Positions 17,073 through 25,242 of a DNA stretch of 64,000 bases are shown here, piece after piece; within the stretch, counting starts at the first letter, position 1; every line of letters begins with the position of its first letter. Origin of the DNA: Lachnospiraceae bacterium. GTDB lineage: Bacteria; Bacillota; Clostridia; Lachnospirales; Lachnospiraceae. Below the pieces are notes generated by a model. That model ran no database searches, was not told the DNA's origin, and saw nothing but the letters and a program-made list of their open reading frames with translations. The stretch spans positions 1 through 64,000 of the forward strand of contig QOUV01000010.1 in assembly GCA_003862155.1 (NCBI GenBank). The letters are read 5' to 3'. A program made the position numbers and the translations under genes.

Positions 17073-17960
17073 ATGATTTGGATTTTTGTAATTATTGCGG
17101 TACTCGCTGCAGTCTTTTTCATTCTGGCGCTGGGGCTTGCTTCTTTTGTCATGACTGTAAAAAGACAGACACTGGACGAGGCTTTCAAGTGGCAGTCAGA
17201 CCACTATGACACGTCTTTTTACGAGAAGATTGATAAGACTGATTATACTGTCGAGGGCTGCAATGGATACAGGCTGTTTGTCGAATTTTTAAAAAATCCC
17301 AGGCCGACAACAAAATACATAATTATTACCCATGGTCACACCGACAACAGATTCGGGTCGCTTAAATATGTCCCGATGTATCTGGAACTCGGTTTCAACT
17401 GCGTCATTTATGACCTCAGGGCACATGGTGTAAATGACGAGACTAATACGACTTACGGCATCCTTGAGGCAAAAGATCTTGACCTTCTGATCAAAGATAC
17501 CAGAAAGCGCTATCCTGATATCACTCAGCTCGGTCTGCACGGTGAGTCGCTGGGCTCCGCTACTACAGTGACCTGCATGAAATACAGGCCACAGGTCGAT
17601 TTTGCAGTTGCAGACTGCGGATTTGCAGACCTTCGAAATGTGCTGGTTCAGAGCGTGAAGCTTATCCACCTGCCGAAATTTTTTGTAAATATTGCTGATG
17701 TGGGAATCCGCATTCGCTACCACTATTCAATTGATGAGATGCGTCCAATCGATGCGCTGAAGGACAACGAAATCCCGATACTCTTCATTCATGGAGAAGC
17801 GGATAATTTTATCCTGCCATCCAATTCAAAGCGTATGGCAGAAGCGACAAAGGGATACAGCGAGTGCCATATGATCCCGAAAGCAGAACATGCCGGATCC
17901 ATACTGATGAACCCGGCATGTTATAAGAAATATGTCTCTGATTTTTTAAAAAATGTATGA
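17073..17960 (+). CDS. Membrane-anchored alpha/beta hydrolase, copy 2
   Basis: 295 residues. The start at 17073 is chosen because AGGAAGAGAG lies six bases upstream and because it then aligns with copy 1; an ATG 27 bases earlier is less likely. N-terminal membrane helix at 2-28, then the hydrolase domain with YIIITHGHTDN, nucleophile Ser159 in GLHGESLGS, ADCGFADLRNV, FIHGEADNFI and the C-terminal His in KAEHAGS. The core motifs match copy 1 almost residue for residue, while the membrane helix, the cap helices and the C-terminal part differ more. The 70-base gap between copies contains no clear terminator, so they are likely co-transcribed. Substrate unknown; lipid or small ester is a guess. 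Confidence 0.85.
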   Translation: MIWIFVIIAVLAAVFFILALGLASFVMTVKRQTLDEAFKWQSDHYDTSFYEKIDKTDYTVEGCNGYRLFVEFLKNPRPTTKYIIITHGHTDNRFGSLKYVPMYLELGFNCVIYDLRAHGVNDETNTTYGILEAKDLDLLIKDTRKRYPDITQLGLHGESLGSATTVTCMKYRPQVDFAVADCGFADLRNVLVQSVKLIHLPKFFVNIADVGIRIRYHYSIDEMRPIDALKDNEIPILFIHGEADNFILPSNSKRMAEATKGYSECHMIPKAEHAGSILMNPACYKKYVSDFLKNV

Positions 17961-17966
17961 GATGGA

Positions 17967-18794
17967 TCAACCTGCCATAAAGGTGTTTGTGAAGATCGTC
18001 ATCTGAGTGTTGACTTTAGCTGCCTTTTTGGCATCTTTAAGACTCAGCCAATATGTCTTACCATTTTGCACTAATCCGATGTAGGCACTGCTTCCTTTAA
18101 AGCTGATTTTTCCGAGTTTTAATTTCGCACCTTTATTAAATGCCATAGTTCTGGACCTGGCGGAAAGGCTCTTCTGAGCTTTAATTGAAGCGGCAAGTTT
18201 TACGGAGCTGCCTTTCCTGACGAATTTATTATTCAGAGCTGCAATTTTATAATCGCTCAGGCTGCCTGCACGATTGAATTTATTGTTTTTCCAGGTGTAT
18301 TTGATATTATAGGTGCATACGCCGAGTCCGTAAACATCCTCCTGAATGGTTGCTGCAACAGTTTTTCCGGATGTCTTGATATTCTGCGTATAAGAATCAT
18401 ATCCCGGCAGACATTTGTTTAAGTTTACAACACAATTCAGCTTTCCCTTCCTGTACTGGTAAATTCCATTGTAATCGGCTTCGTGATTATCCCACGGAGT
18501 ATACAGTGCAAGGAATCCGTTCTTTTTGGATATTTTTATCAGCCACGACCTGACATCATAATAATTGGTTTTCTTATTAAAAACGGTCTTTCCGTTGACC
18601 TTGACTTTGAGACTGGTGAAAGTCTCTGGATCTTTTTTATCCCTGGTCTTTACAAAACTTACGGTGTCGGCCCTGCCGTCTCCGGTCAGATCGATCTTCT
18701 TAGTACCCTTCGCGAATGCACTCACAGAAAAAATCGAAGCAGCCATAACCGCAGCAAGTGAAAACGAAGCAATTTTACAAAAACCTTTTCTCAT
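17967..18794 (-). CDS. Secreted protein of unknown function
   Basis: 275 residues from the Met preceded by AAGGAGG on the minus strand (a Met nine codons earlier has no ribosome site). Residues 1-28 are a signal peptide ending SAFA. The mature N-terminus carries KIDLTGDGRADTVSF, a Ca-binding-like DxTGDGxAD loop as in FG-GAP or dockerin-like turns. The rest is beta-rich and Lys-rich, with a C-terminal part (LSLKDAKKAAKVNTQM) that looks like a short repeat. I do not recognise a named family. It sits 51 bases downstream of the CoA-transferase gene on the same strand, with a REP-like unit between them, so it could share its transcript or have its own. Confidence 0.65.
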   Translation of the reverse strand: MRKGFCKIASFSLAAVMAASIFSVSAFAKGTKKIDLTGDGRADTVSFVKTRDKKDPETFTSLKVKVNGKTVFNKKTNYYDVRSWLIKISKKNGFLALYTPWDNHEADYNGIYQYRKGKLNCVVNLNKCLPGYDSYTQNIKTSGKTVAATIQEDVYGLGVCTYNIKYTWKNNKFNRAGSLSDYKIAALNNKFVRKGSSVKLAASIKAQKSLSARSRTMAFNKGAKLKLGKISFKGSSAYIGLVQNGKTYWLSLKDAKKAAKVNTQMTIFTNTFMAG

Positions 18795-18814
18795 ATAACA
18801 GACCTCCTTAAAAT

Positions 18815-18843
18815 GGGTCAAGAGGGACGGTTCTTTTTGTCCC
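18815..18843. repeat. REP-like 29-nt unit, copy 1
   Basis: A 29-base unit containing GGGACGGTTCTTTTTGTCCC at 18824-18843, preceded by GGGTCAAGA. It matches, in inverse orientation, the units at 37140-37211 and 56966-56994. It ends two bases from the stop codon of the CoA-transferase gene and leaves both flanking genes intact. Confidence 0.85.
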
Positions 18844-18845
18844 AG

Positions 18846-20192
18846 TTATCTCTTGTTTGAGGTTCTCCACATGCGGAGCTTCTCGGCGTCTTTTATCAGC
18901 TGGTCGCGGAAATCCGGGTGAGCGATCGAGATCAGCGCCTCGGCTCTCTCCCAGGCTGAAAGTCCCTTGAGGTTTACCTTGCCGTACTCGGTTACTACAT
19001 ACATGGTCTGCGGACGGGTATCGGTGACGATGGATCCTTCGGCGAGGGTAGGACGGATACGGCTGTGAACTACACCCTTCTTATCAGTAAAGGTAGAAGA
19101 CATGCAGATGAAGCTCTTGCCGCCATTTGACAGGTAAGCACCCTGAACGAAATCCTGCTGACCGCCTGCACCGGAGATCTGGCGGGTACCGGCTGACTCG
19201 CCGTTTACCTGACCATAGAGATCGATGTCGATAGCGTTGTTGATCGACATGAAATTATCAATCTGAGAAATGACTCTGACATCGTTTGTATAGTCAACAG
19301 GAGCACTCATGCACTCCGGGTTGTCGTCGAGGTAATCGTAGAGCTTTTTTGTGCCGGCACCGAAAGCGTAAACCTGGCGATAGCGGTCGATATTTTTCTT
19401 CGAGCCGTTGATCTTGCCAGCCATAGCGAGATCTACAAAAGCGTCTACGTACATCTCGGTGTGAACAGAAAGATCCTTGAGATCTGACTCAGCGATAAGA
19501 GAACCGACAGCGTTTGGCATGCCGCCAATACCGAGCTGGAGACAGGCACCGTTAGGAATCTCATCAACGATAAGCTGAGCGACTTTCTTATCGACATCGG
19601 AAGCCGGGCCGCCGGCAGGCATTTCGCCAAGTGGAGGATTGTCACCCTCGACGATGGCACTTACCTTAGAGATGTGAATCTCAGACTCATGGCCGCCAAG
19701 ACAGCGAGGCATATTTTTATTGACCTCGACGATGATCTCCTCAGCGTTCTCGCAGACAGCGCCGAGATGGGAGGCAGATGGACCGAATGAAAAATAACCG
19801 TGCTTGTCCATCGGTGCTACCTGGATCATAACGACTCTCGAAGGAGTGGCGTTGTTGATCCTATAGTAGCTTGGAAGCTCAGAATACTTGATAGGTGCGA
19901 AGTAAGCGTTAGTCGTTGTAAGCATTTTTCTCTCGACGCCACTCATATGCCATGAATTATATGAAAAATGCTTCTCAGCGTCCGGAACCTGCATGATATA
20001 AGGAACATGGAAAAGGATTCCGCCTCTGACATTTACATCGACAAGCTCATCGGCTCTCTTCGCCAGAGCTTTGTCGAGGGCCTCCGGAGTGCCGACGCAC
20101 CAGCCGTAATCAACCCAGTCACCGCTTCTGACGCACTTTACAGCCTCATCTGCAGTGGTCAGCTTCTGTTTATACTCTTCTTCGAAACTCAT
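18846..20192 (-). CDS. but: Butyryl-CoA:acetate CoA-transferase
   Basis: 448 residues. It moves CoA from butyryl-CoA to acetate, yielding butyrate and acetyl-CoA, the last step of butyrate formation in many gut Lachnospiraceae. The whole length matches what I know of Roseburia-type enzymes, including [16 protein letters not shown]-like [45 protein letters not shown] (216-230), [18 protein letters not shown] and [22 protein letters not shown]. Catalytic Glu246 is in VHTEMYVD. The close relative 4-hydroxybutyrate CoA-transferase is the main alternative, but the agreement with butyrate enzymes is very strong. The gene is alone: no thl, hbd, crt or bcd nearby. AGGAGG precedes the start. Divergent from the CHAP gene. 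Confidence 0.93.
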   Translation of the reverse strand: MSFEEEYKQKLTTADEAVKCVRSGDWVDYGWCVGTPEALDKALAKRADELVDVNVRGGILFHVPYIMQVPDAEKHFSYNSWHMSGVERKMLTTTNAYFAPIKYSELPSYYRINNATPSRVVMIQVAPMDKHGYFSFGPSASHLGAVCENAEEIIVEVNKNMPRCLGGHESEIHISKVSAIVEGDNPPLGEMPAGGPASDVDKKVAQLIVDEIPNGACLQLGIGGMPNAVGSLIAESDLKDLSVHTEMYVDAFVDLAMAGKINGSKKNIDRYRQVYAFGAGTKKLYDYLDDNPECMSAPVDYTNDVRVISQIDNFMSINNAIDIDLYGQVNGESAGTRQISGAGGQQDFVQGAYLSNGGKSFICMSSTFTDKKGVVHSRIRPTLAEGSIVTDTRPQTMYVVTEYGKVNLKGLSAWERAEALISIAHPDFRDQLIKDAEKLRMWRTSNKR

Positions 20193-20238
20193 ATTACCTC
20201 CTTCTAAAACTGCATTTAATTAAAAAATAGCTCTCTAT

Positions 20239-20247
20239 ATTCTACCA
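20239..20247 (-). promoter_or_regulatory. Candidate extended -10 of the CoA-transferase gene
   Basis: On the minus strand the sequence reads TGGTAGAAT, an extended -10 box about 47 bases before the start codon. No good -35 box is seen. It lies back to back with the plus-strand box at 20263-20271. Confidence 0.4.
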
Positions 20248-20262
20248 CTACAAGGAAAAATT

Positions 20263-20271
20263 TGCTATACT
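20263..20271 (+). promoter_or_regulatory. Candidate extended -10 of the CHAP/SH3 gene
   Basis: TGCTATACT forms an extended -10 box about 40 bases before the start. The -35 region is weak, as expected for extended -10 promoters. Confidence 0.45.
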
Positions 20272-20311
20272 ATTAAGAACGACTGTAAATTTATTATTTT
20301 AGAGGAAATAT

Positions 20312-21913
20312 ATGAAGAGAAAGAAATTTTTAGCAACACTAATGGCATCTGTAATGATAGGCTCACTTGCTTCCGCGACAGGTGTAAACGCCTATGCCAC
20401 CCAGAACAGGTCAGCCAATTTTTCAAAGATATATGTATTAAAGTCAAAAAAGGCTCAGGACATAGTGACTGTGGCATTGGCACAGGAAGGCAGGACAAAG
20501 GCGGACCTCGGATATTCGGAAGCCTGGTGTGCGGATTTCATAAGTGATTGCGCATACCTCGTCGGTGCATATGATGTGATACCAGCGAATGGCAGTGTAT
20601 ATGCATTAAAATCCAGTCTGACAGCTGCAGGAGGATATGAAGTCGACAATCCTCAGGCGGGAGATATTGTATTTTACCATTGCAATAGTGAACACAGATG
20701 GGTGCACTGCGGCATAATGATAAACAGCACTCAGTCGATAGAGGGGAATCTAAGTGGAAAGGTCAAAACGGCGAATGGCAATTACAAGGATTCCAATGGA
20801 CACTCTCTTTCAAATGGGACAGTTACCCGGATATTTATCCGCCCGGGCTATTTTTCAAGCAAGGCACCGATCCCGAGCAACACTTCAGATAATTCGTCTG
20901 CAAATAACAAAAATGTGATCCCGGTAACACCGACCAATAAGAAACAGAATACCAGCAAACATGCAAGTGGTACGGCGTCAGATGGAAAAGAATCGAATCC
21001 GTCCAGCAATAAGGACAAGAGTAAGACAAATACTGACAATAAGTCGAAGAACAAGACATCTGACTCCGCTTCCAAAAAGAAAAAGTACGTCGGAACTTAC
21101 AAGGTAAATACGAAATCGGGTGCCCTGACTATGAGAAAGTCAGCGTCTAAGAAGGGAGAGATCCTGACTCAGGTACCTAAGGGCACCAAACTGAAAGTAG
21201 AGAGCATTAAGGGAAAAGGAAAAAATGCCTGGGCACGTGTCACTTATAAGGGACTGACCGGCTATCTTTCCATGCAGTTTATGAAAAAGGTGACTGCAAA
21301 GAGCGCCAGCACAAAGAAGACAACTGCAAAGAATACCTCTTCGAAGAAGAAAACATATGTCGGTACTTACAAGGTAAATACAAAGTCGCGCTCTCTTACT
21401 TTGAGAAAGTCCGCAGATAAAAAGAGCGATATCCTGATGCAGGTACCAAAGGGTACAAAGCTTAAAGCGGAGAAAATAACTGGCAAAAAGAACAACAAAT
21501 GGGTCCTTGTCACTTATAAAGGACAAAAAGGTTACCTTTCCATGCAGTTTATGAAAAAGGTGACCACTAAGAAAGCAGGCACAAAGAAAACTGCAGCAAA
21601 GACTACTACCAAAAAGAAGACGACAGTCAAAAAGAAGACCGATGCAAAGAAAACTACTGCAAAAAAGACCACTGAAAAGAAAGCAGCTTCGAAAAAGAAA
21701 AGCAGCAAAACATACAAGGTAAATACAAAGTCGGGTTCACTTGCGTTGAGAAGCTTGGCTGGTAAAAAGGGAGCGTTTGTGATCTCAGTACCGAAGGGCA
21801 CTAAGGTTAAGGTCACAAAGGTGACCGGAAAGAAGAAGGACCAGTGGGCCCGTGTCACATATAAGGGACATACTGGCTATCTTTCTATGCAGTTTCTTAA
21901 GAAAACAGCCTGA
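20312..21913 (+). CDS. Secreted CHAP-domain wall hydrolase with three SH3b repeats
   Basis: 533 residues. Signal peptide at 1-30. A CHAP (NlpC-like amidase/peptidase) domain spans about 45-175, with the catalytic Cys73 in AWCADFIS and His132 in WVHCGIM, and GDIVFY between. A Ser/Asn/Lys-rich linker (175-255) follows. Three SH3b repeats start near 257, 347 and 465; each opens TYKVNTKS and ends GYLSMQF. They are separated by Lys/Thr/Ala-rich linkers, the last one very long and made of AKKTT-type units. CHAP domains cut peptidoglycan peptides and SH3b domains anchor to the wall. The SH3b repeats share long DNA identity, so recombination between them is possible. GAGG lies nine bases before ATG. 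Confidence 0.9.
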   Translation: MKRKKFLATLMASVMIGSLASATGVNAYATQNRSANFSKIYVLKSKKAQDIVTVALAQEGRTKADLGYSEAWCADFISDCAYLVGAYDVIPANGSVYALKSSLTAAGGYEVDNPQAGDIVFYHCNSEHRWVHCGIMINSTQSIEGNLSGKVKTANGNYKDSNGHSLSNGTVTRIFIRPGYFSSKAPIPSNTSDNSSANNKNVIPVTPTNKKQNTSKHASGTASDGKESNPSSNKDKSKTNTDNKSKNKTSDSASKKKKYVGTYKVNTKSGALTMRKSASKKGEILTQVPKGTKLKVESIKGKGKNAWARVTYKGLTGYLSMQFMKKVTAKSASTKKTTAKNTSSKKKTYVGTYKVNTKSRSLTLRKSADKKSDILMQVPKGTKLKAEKITGKKNNKWVLVTYKGQKGYLSMQFMKKVTTKKAGTKKTAAKTTTKKKTTVKKKTDAKKTTAKKTTEKKAASKKKSSKTYKVNTKSGSLALRSLAGKKGAFVISVPKGTKVKVTKVTGKKKDQWARVTYKGHTGYLSMQFLKKTA

Positions 21914-21915
21914 TC

Positions 21916-22410
21916 ATGAAACTGCATCTTAGAATACACAGAATATTATTATTTGTACTTTGGATCGTAGTGCTTGTTCTGCTCTACGGTCATTTTAGAG
22001 TCCGGTTTTTAATCGTGGCGCTGATACTCGCGCTGGCAGGCGGGGTATCAGATATCTGGATTTTGTATAGGATGGCTGTAAATACTGAAGTGATGCTCGA
22101 GCCCGGAGCGGAATTATCAGAAAATCCAAATGATTTTCCGGTTTACTTACACATCACAAATGATTCCCGGATCCCGTCTGCGGAGCTTTTGATTGTGATC
22201 TCCTGGGAAAATGAATCAGATGGCAGCAGGCAGGAGAAGGAGATCACATACCCGCTTTACTCGTATGAGGATTTTCGCGAGAAGCTGCCAGCTGCTTTTA
22301 CGGATTCTGGAACTTACAGACTCACACTTGAAAAAATGCAGCTCAGAGATTTTCTGGGTTTTTCAGACCTTATAATTCCGCTCGATTCCGAGCTTCAGAT
22401 ACATGTTTGA
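21916..22410 (+). CDS. Membrane protein resembling the N-terminal part of DUF58 proteins
   Basis: 164 residues. Two membrane helices lie near 10-27 and 30-50, followed by an outside or cytoplasmic beta domain (55-164). The order is like the front half of DUF58-family proteins: two helices, then a strand-rich region ending in LRDFLGFSDLIIP, which parallels the 'DPLGLF' step of that family. The von-Willebrand-like DUF58 half is missing. No frameshifted remainder follows, since the response regulator begins at once. It starts two bases after the CHAP gene stop with no clear ribosome site of its own, so translation is probably coupled. Function unknown; could be a degraded or a genuine short form. 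Confidence 0.6.
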   Translation: MKLHLRIHRILLFVLWIVVLVLLYGHFRVRFLIVALILALAGGVSDIWILYRMAVNTEVMLEPGAELSENPNDFPVYLHITNDSRIPSAELLIVISWENESDGSRQEKEITYPLYSYEDFREKLPAAFTDSGTYRLTLEKMQLRDFLGFSDLIIPLDSELQIHV

Positions 22411-22427
22411 GGAAAGGGTATATAAAA

Positions 22428-23570
22428 ATGCTGAAGGTTTTTCTTGTAGAGGACGAGGCAGTCATCAGGAACAGCATTGTAAAAAGCGTTGACTGGGAAA
22501 ATGAAGGCTTTGAACTGGCAGGAAGTGCGGGTGACGGAGAGCTCGCCTGGCCGCAGATCAGGGAAACAAGACCTGACATTGTTGTTACAGATATCAGAAT
22601 GCCGTTTATGGACGGACTCGAGCTTTCAAAGCTTGTGAAAAAAGAATTTCCGCATGCGAAGATCCTTATACTTTCAGGGTTCAATGAATTTGATTACGCA
22701 AAAGAAGCGATTCAGATCGGAGTATCTGATTATCTGCTGAAGCCGATATCCGCAGACAAGCTCGTAGAGTCACTTCACAAGGTCGGAGACGAGATCATCG
22801 AGGAGAGAAAATCCCACGATATGATCATGAACTACACCAGAAGGCTCGAAGAGGAGGATAACAAAAAGGCTGAGAACCAGACTCCGGTAGATGTGGAGGA
22901 AGTCAATCCGAAAGCGCTTAACAAGACGACTTTCTTTGATTTTCTGATCAGGGGAAACAGAGACGACATTTCGGGATTTATAGATAAATATCTGGATGAA
23001 CTCGGACGCAATAACCTTCGTTCTGTGCTCTTCAGACAGTATGTTATATCTGATCTCTATCTGACGTGCAACGCATATCTGGATGATCTCGGAGCACCAA
23101 AGGAAGAGAAAATCGCAATTCTCGGATCTATGGAGGATGCTGGAAAAGCGGTCGCGGCCGACAAGACGGGACTTCGGGAAAAACTTGAAGATCTCCTGTG
23201 CTCGATAATAGATTACAGAAACCTGAACAGGGAAGCCCAGCTGTCCTCTCAGATACTTAAAGCCTCTTCATATATTAGAGAACACTATGGAGAGGACGAT
23301 ATTTCACTGAATCAGGTTGCAGATGTGGCAGGAATGTCACCTTCCCATTTTTCTGCCGTATTCAAGCAGGAGACTGGCGAAGGATTTTCTGAGTATCTGA
23401 CAGAGGTCAGGATGGAAGCTGCCAAGAGACTTCTTGCGACAACGGATTTCAAGATGACTGAAATTGCAGAGCAGGCAGGCTACCACGATTCCCACTATTT
23501 TTCATCCACATTTAAAAAGACGCAGGGAATGACTCCGAAGGACTACCGCGCGATGGTGAAAGGAAACTGA
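22428..23570 (+). CDS. YesN-type response regulator with AraC DNA-binding domain
   Basis: 380 residues from ATG at 22428, preceded by GAGGAAAGGG; seven extra codons upstream lack a site. The receiver domain (1-120) has the acidic pocket at Glu8-Asp9-Glu10, the phospho-acceptor Asp55 (VVTDIRMPFMDG) and Lys105 (LLKPIS). A helical linker spans about 130-270. The C-terminus is an AraC-type double helix-turn-helix (SYIREHYGEDDISLNQVADVAG and MTEIAEQAGYHDSHYFSSTFKK). Such regulators bind direct repeats and switch on sugar transporter genes. The gene overlaps the kinase gene by one base (TGATGA), so they form a pair. The transporter operon just downstream is the probable target. Confidence 0.95.
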   Translation: MLKVFLVEDEAVIRNSIVKSVDWENEGFELAGSAGDGELAWPQIRETRPDIVVTDIRMPFMDGLELSKLVKKEFPHAKILILSGFNEFDYAKEAIQIGVSDYLLKPISADKLVESLHKVGDEIIEERKSHDMIMNYTRRLEEEDNKKAENQTPVDVEEVNPKALNKTTFFDFLIRGNRDDISGFIDKYLDELGRNNLRSVLFRQYVISDLYLTCNAYLDDLGAPKEEKIAILGSMEDAGKAVAADKTGLREKLEDLLCSIIDYRNLNREAQLSSQILKASSYIREHYGEDDISLNQVADVAGMSPSHFSAVFKQETGEGFSEYLTEVRMEAAKRLLATTDFKMTEIAEQAGYHDSHYFSSTFKKTQGMTPKDYRAMVKGN

Positions 23571-25030
23571 TGAAGAGGAGAAAAAGCATCCGGACCAGGA
23601 TAATTGTATCTATATGGTGTATTGTAGTGCCTATGACCATACTTTTTTCAATGGCCATAGGCTATTTTTACATGTCTTTTCACAGATATAACAAGATCGT
23701 AAATAATATAACCCAGGCGAATGAATACAATATGACCTTCAAGGAAAATATGGATTCGGTCATATATCATATCGTTGTCGGAAGCATCAGATACAATGAA
23801 CCAAAGGAACATGCAAACCTCGGGATGCGCGACCCGTATATTCAGATCGACAGGGCAAGGCGGCAGTTCCAGCAGCTGAAGGAGAGGACTACGGACAGGG
23901 AGAAGCTTACGACACTCAGGGAAGTCCTCGGACTTTTAAATACCCTCGAGCAGAGAGTCGACGACATTGTAAATAATGTCAAAGAGGGCGGCCATTACGA
24001 TAAGAATATGCAGATGTTCAATATGGATATTTCCATACTGACAGGCCTGATACAGGATTCCATCCAGCGCTACATCTATGAGAGCGCAATAGAGATGGGA
24101 AAGGTGCAGAGGGAGATCAACGGGAGGATCATGTTCTTTATCAGGATCATGATCGTGATCTTTGCGGTCCTTCTTATCATAAGTATTGTAATTTCAAAAT
24201 ATACGACTGACAGGATCATAAAGCCTATCGATAATATGTGCAGAGTTACGGAAAGCTATGCAGTCGGAGATTTTTCAAAGAAACTCGAGGTGAAAAACAA
24301 CAACGAGCTCGATGTGCTTGCGAACAGCTTTAACAACATGGGCGATGACATCGAGAACCTGATAAAGACTGTCGGCGAGGAGCAGAAGGAGAAGCAGTCG
24401 CTCGAGATGAAGCTCCTTACTGCTGAGATAAATCCACATTTCCTGTATAACACTCTCGATACGATAGTCTGGCTCACAGAGGCCAAAGAAAACGATGAAG
24501 CTGTTAAAGTCCTCTCGTATCTTTCTGATTTCTTCAGAGTCTCACTGTCAAACGGCAGAGACGTGATAACGGTTGGAGAGGAGGAAACCCATATAAACAG
24601 CTACCTCGCAATTCAGGAGATCCGTTTTTCAGATATGATGGACTATGAGATCTCAATAGACGATGAAATAAAGGACTGCCAGATGGTAAAAATGACCCTT
24701 CAGCCTCTGGTTGAGAATGCGATCTACCATGGAATCAGAGGCCGGAGAAAAAAGGGAATTATCCGGGTGACTGGAAAAGATCAGGGCAGCTACATGGTAT
24801 TTACTGTAGAAGATACCGGGAGGGGAATGACGGCAGAAGAACTTGACGACTTCAGGCAGAGACTTTTGACCGGGAAGATAATGCAGAGCGCTGAAGGGCA
24901 TGGCTTTGGTGTCGCCAATGTGGTGACCAGGCTGCACCTCTACTATGGATCAGATATGGATATCACGGTAAAGTCTGTTGTGGGCAGGGGAACGATCATA
25001 AAAATTGTACTTCCAAAGTCGGTTCAGTAA
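23570..25030 (+). CDS. YesM-type sensor histidine kinase
   Basis: 486 residues. TM1 is at about 12-35, an outside helical sensing region of about 150 residues follows, then TM2 at about 187-208, HAMP (209-262), a His-kinase domain of the LytS/YesM type with His290 in EINPHFLYNTLDTIVWL, and an HATPase with VENAIYHG and DTGRGMTAEEL (N and G1 boxes) and GHGFGVANV (G2). It would phosphorylate the adjacent AraC-type regulator at Asp55. Kinases of this class often sense sugars directly or through a binding protein, and the gene for a sugar-binding lipoprotein is next on the same strand. The helical outside region lacks a recognisable dCache fold. Confidence 0.94.
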   Translation: MKRRKSIRTRIIVSIWCIVVPMTILFSMAIGYFYMSFHRYNKIVNNITQANEYNMTFKENMDSVIYHIVVGSIRYNEPKEHANLGMRDPYIQIDRARRQFQQLKERTTDREKLTTLREVLGLLNTLEQRVDDIVNNVKEGGHYDKNMQMFNMDISILTGLIQDSIQRYIYESAIEMGKVQREINGRIMFFIRIMIVIFAVLLIISIVISKYTTDRIIKPIDNMCRVTESYAVGDFSKKLEVKNNNELDVLANSFNNMGDDIENLIKTVGEEQKEKQSLEMKLLTAEINPHFLYNTLDTIVWLTEAKENDEAVKVLSYLSDFFRVSLSNGRDVITVGEEETHINSYLAIQEIRFSDMMDYEISIDDEIKDCQMVKMTLQPLVENAIYHGIRGRRKKGIIRVTGKDQGSYMVFTVEDTGRGMTAEELDDFRQRLLTGKIMQSAEGHGFGVANVVTRLHLYYGSDMDITVKSVVGRGTIIKIVLPKSVQ

Positions 25031-25104
25031 AATTTTACACTTTTTTTGAAAAATTTTATACTTTTTTAACTCAAACAGGAAAAATTCAATAAAATTTCGC
25101 ACCA
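25029..25104 (+). promoter_or_regulatory. Phased A/T direct repeats, candidate response-regulator sites
   Basis: AAAATTTTACACTTTTTT begins at 25029 and AAAATTTTATACTTTTTT at 25050, exactly 21 bases (two turns) apart. A weaker copy (AAAATTTCGCAC) begins at 25092, 42 bases further. They end about 18 bases before the -35 region of the binding-protein gene. AraC-type regulators bind such phased repeats. Low base complexity makes chance possible. Confidence 0.45.
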
Positions 25105-25121
25105 AATTCATAATTTAGTCT

Positions 25122-25151
25122 GTTTAAAAACGGCTTATTTCTCTCTATAAT
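25122..25151 (+). promoter_or_regulatory. Promoter of the sugar-binding-protein gene
   Basis: A perfect TATAAT at 25146-25151 with a poor -35 (TGTTTA at 25122-25127, 18-base gap). A weak -35 next to an activator-type repeat array fits activator-dependent transcription. Confidence 0.55.
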
Positions 25152-25185
25152 ACTAAACATAAAGAAATTCTTCTAAATCTAAACC

Positions 25186-25213
25186 AGGTCATCCTGATTG
25201 AGGGGGATGACCT
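25186..25213 (+). promoter_or_regulatory. Leader hairpin before the sugar-binding-protein gene
   Basis: AGGTCATCC and GGATGACCT form perfect 9-base arms around 10 bases, downstream of the -10 box and 16 bases before the AAGGAGG site. There is no T run, so it is not a terminator. It may protect the 5' end of an abundant mRNA or serve as an operator. Confidence 0.5.
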
Positions 25214-25242
25214 CATAAAAGCTAATAAGGAGGGCTGTTTTT

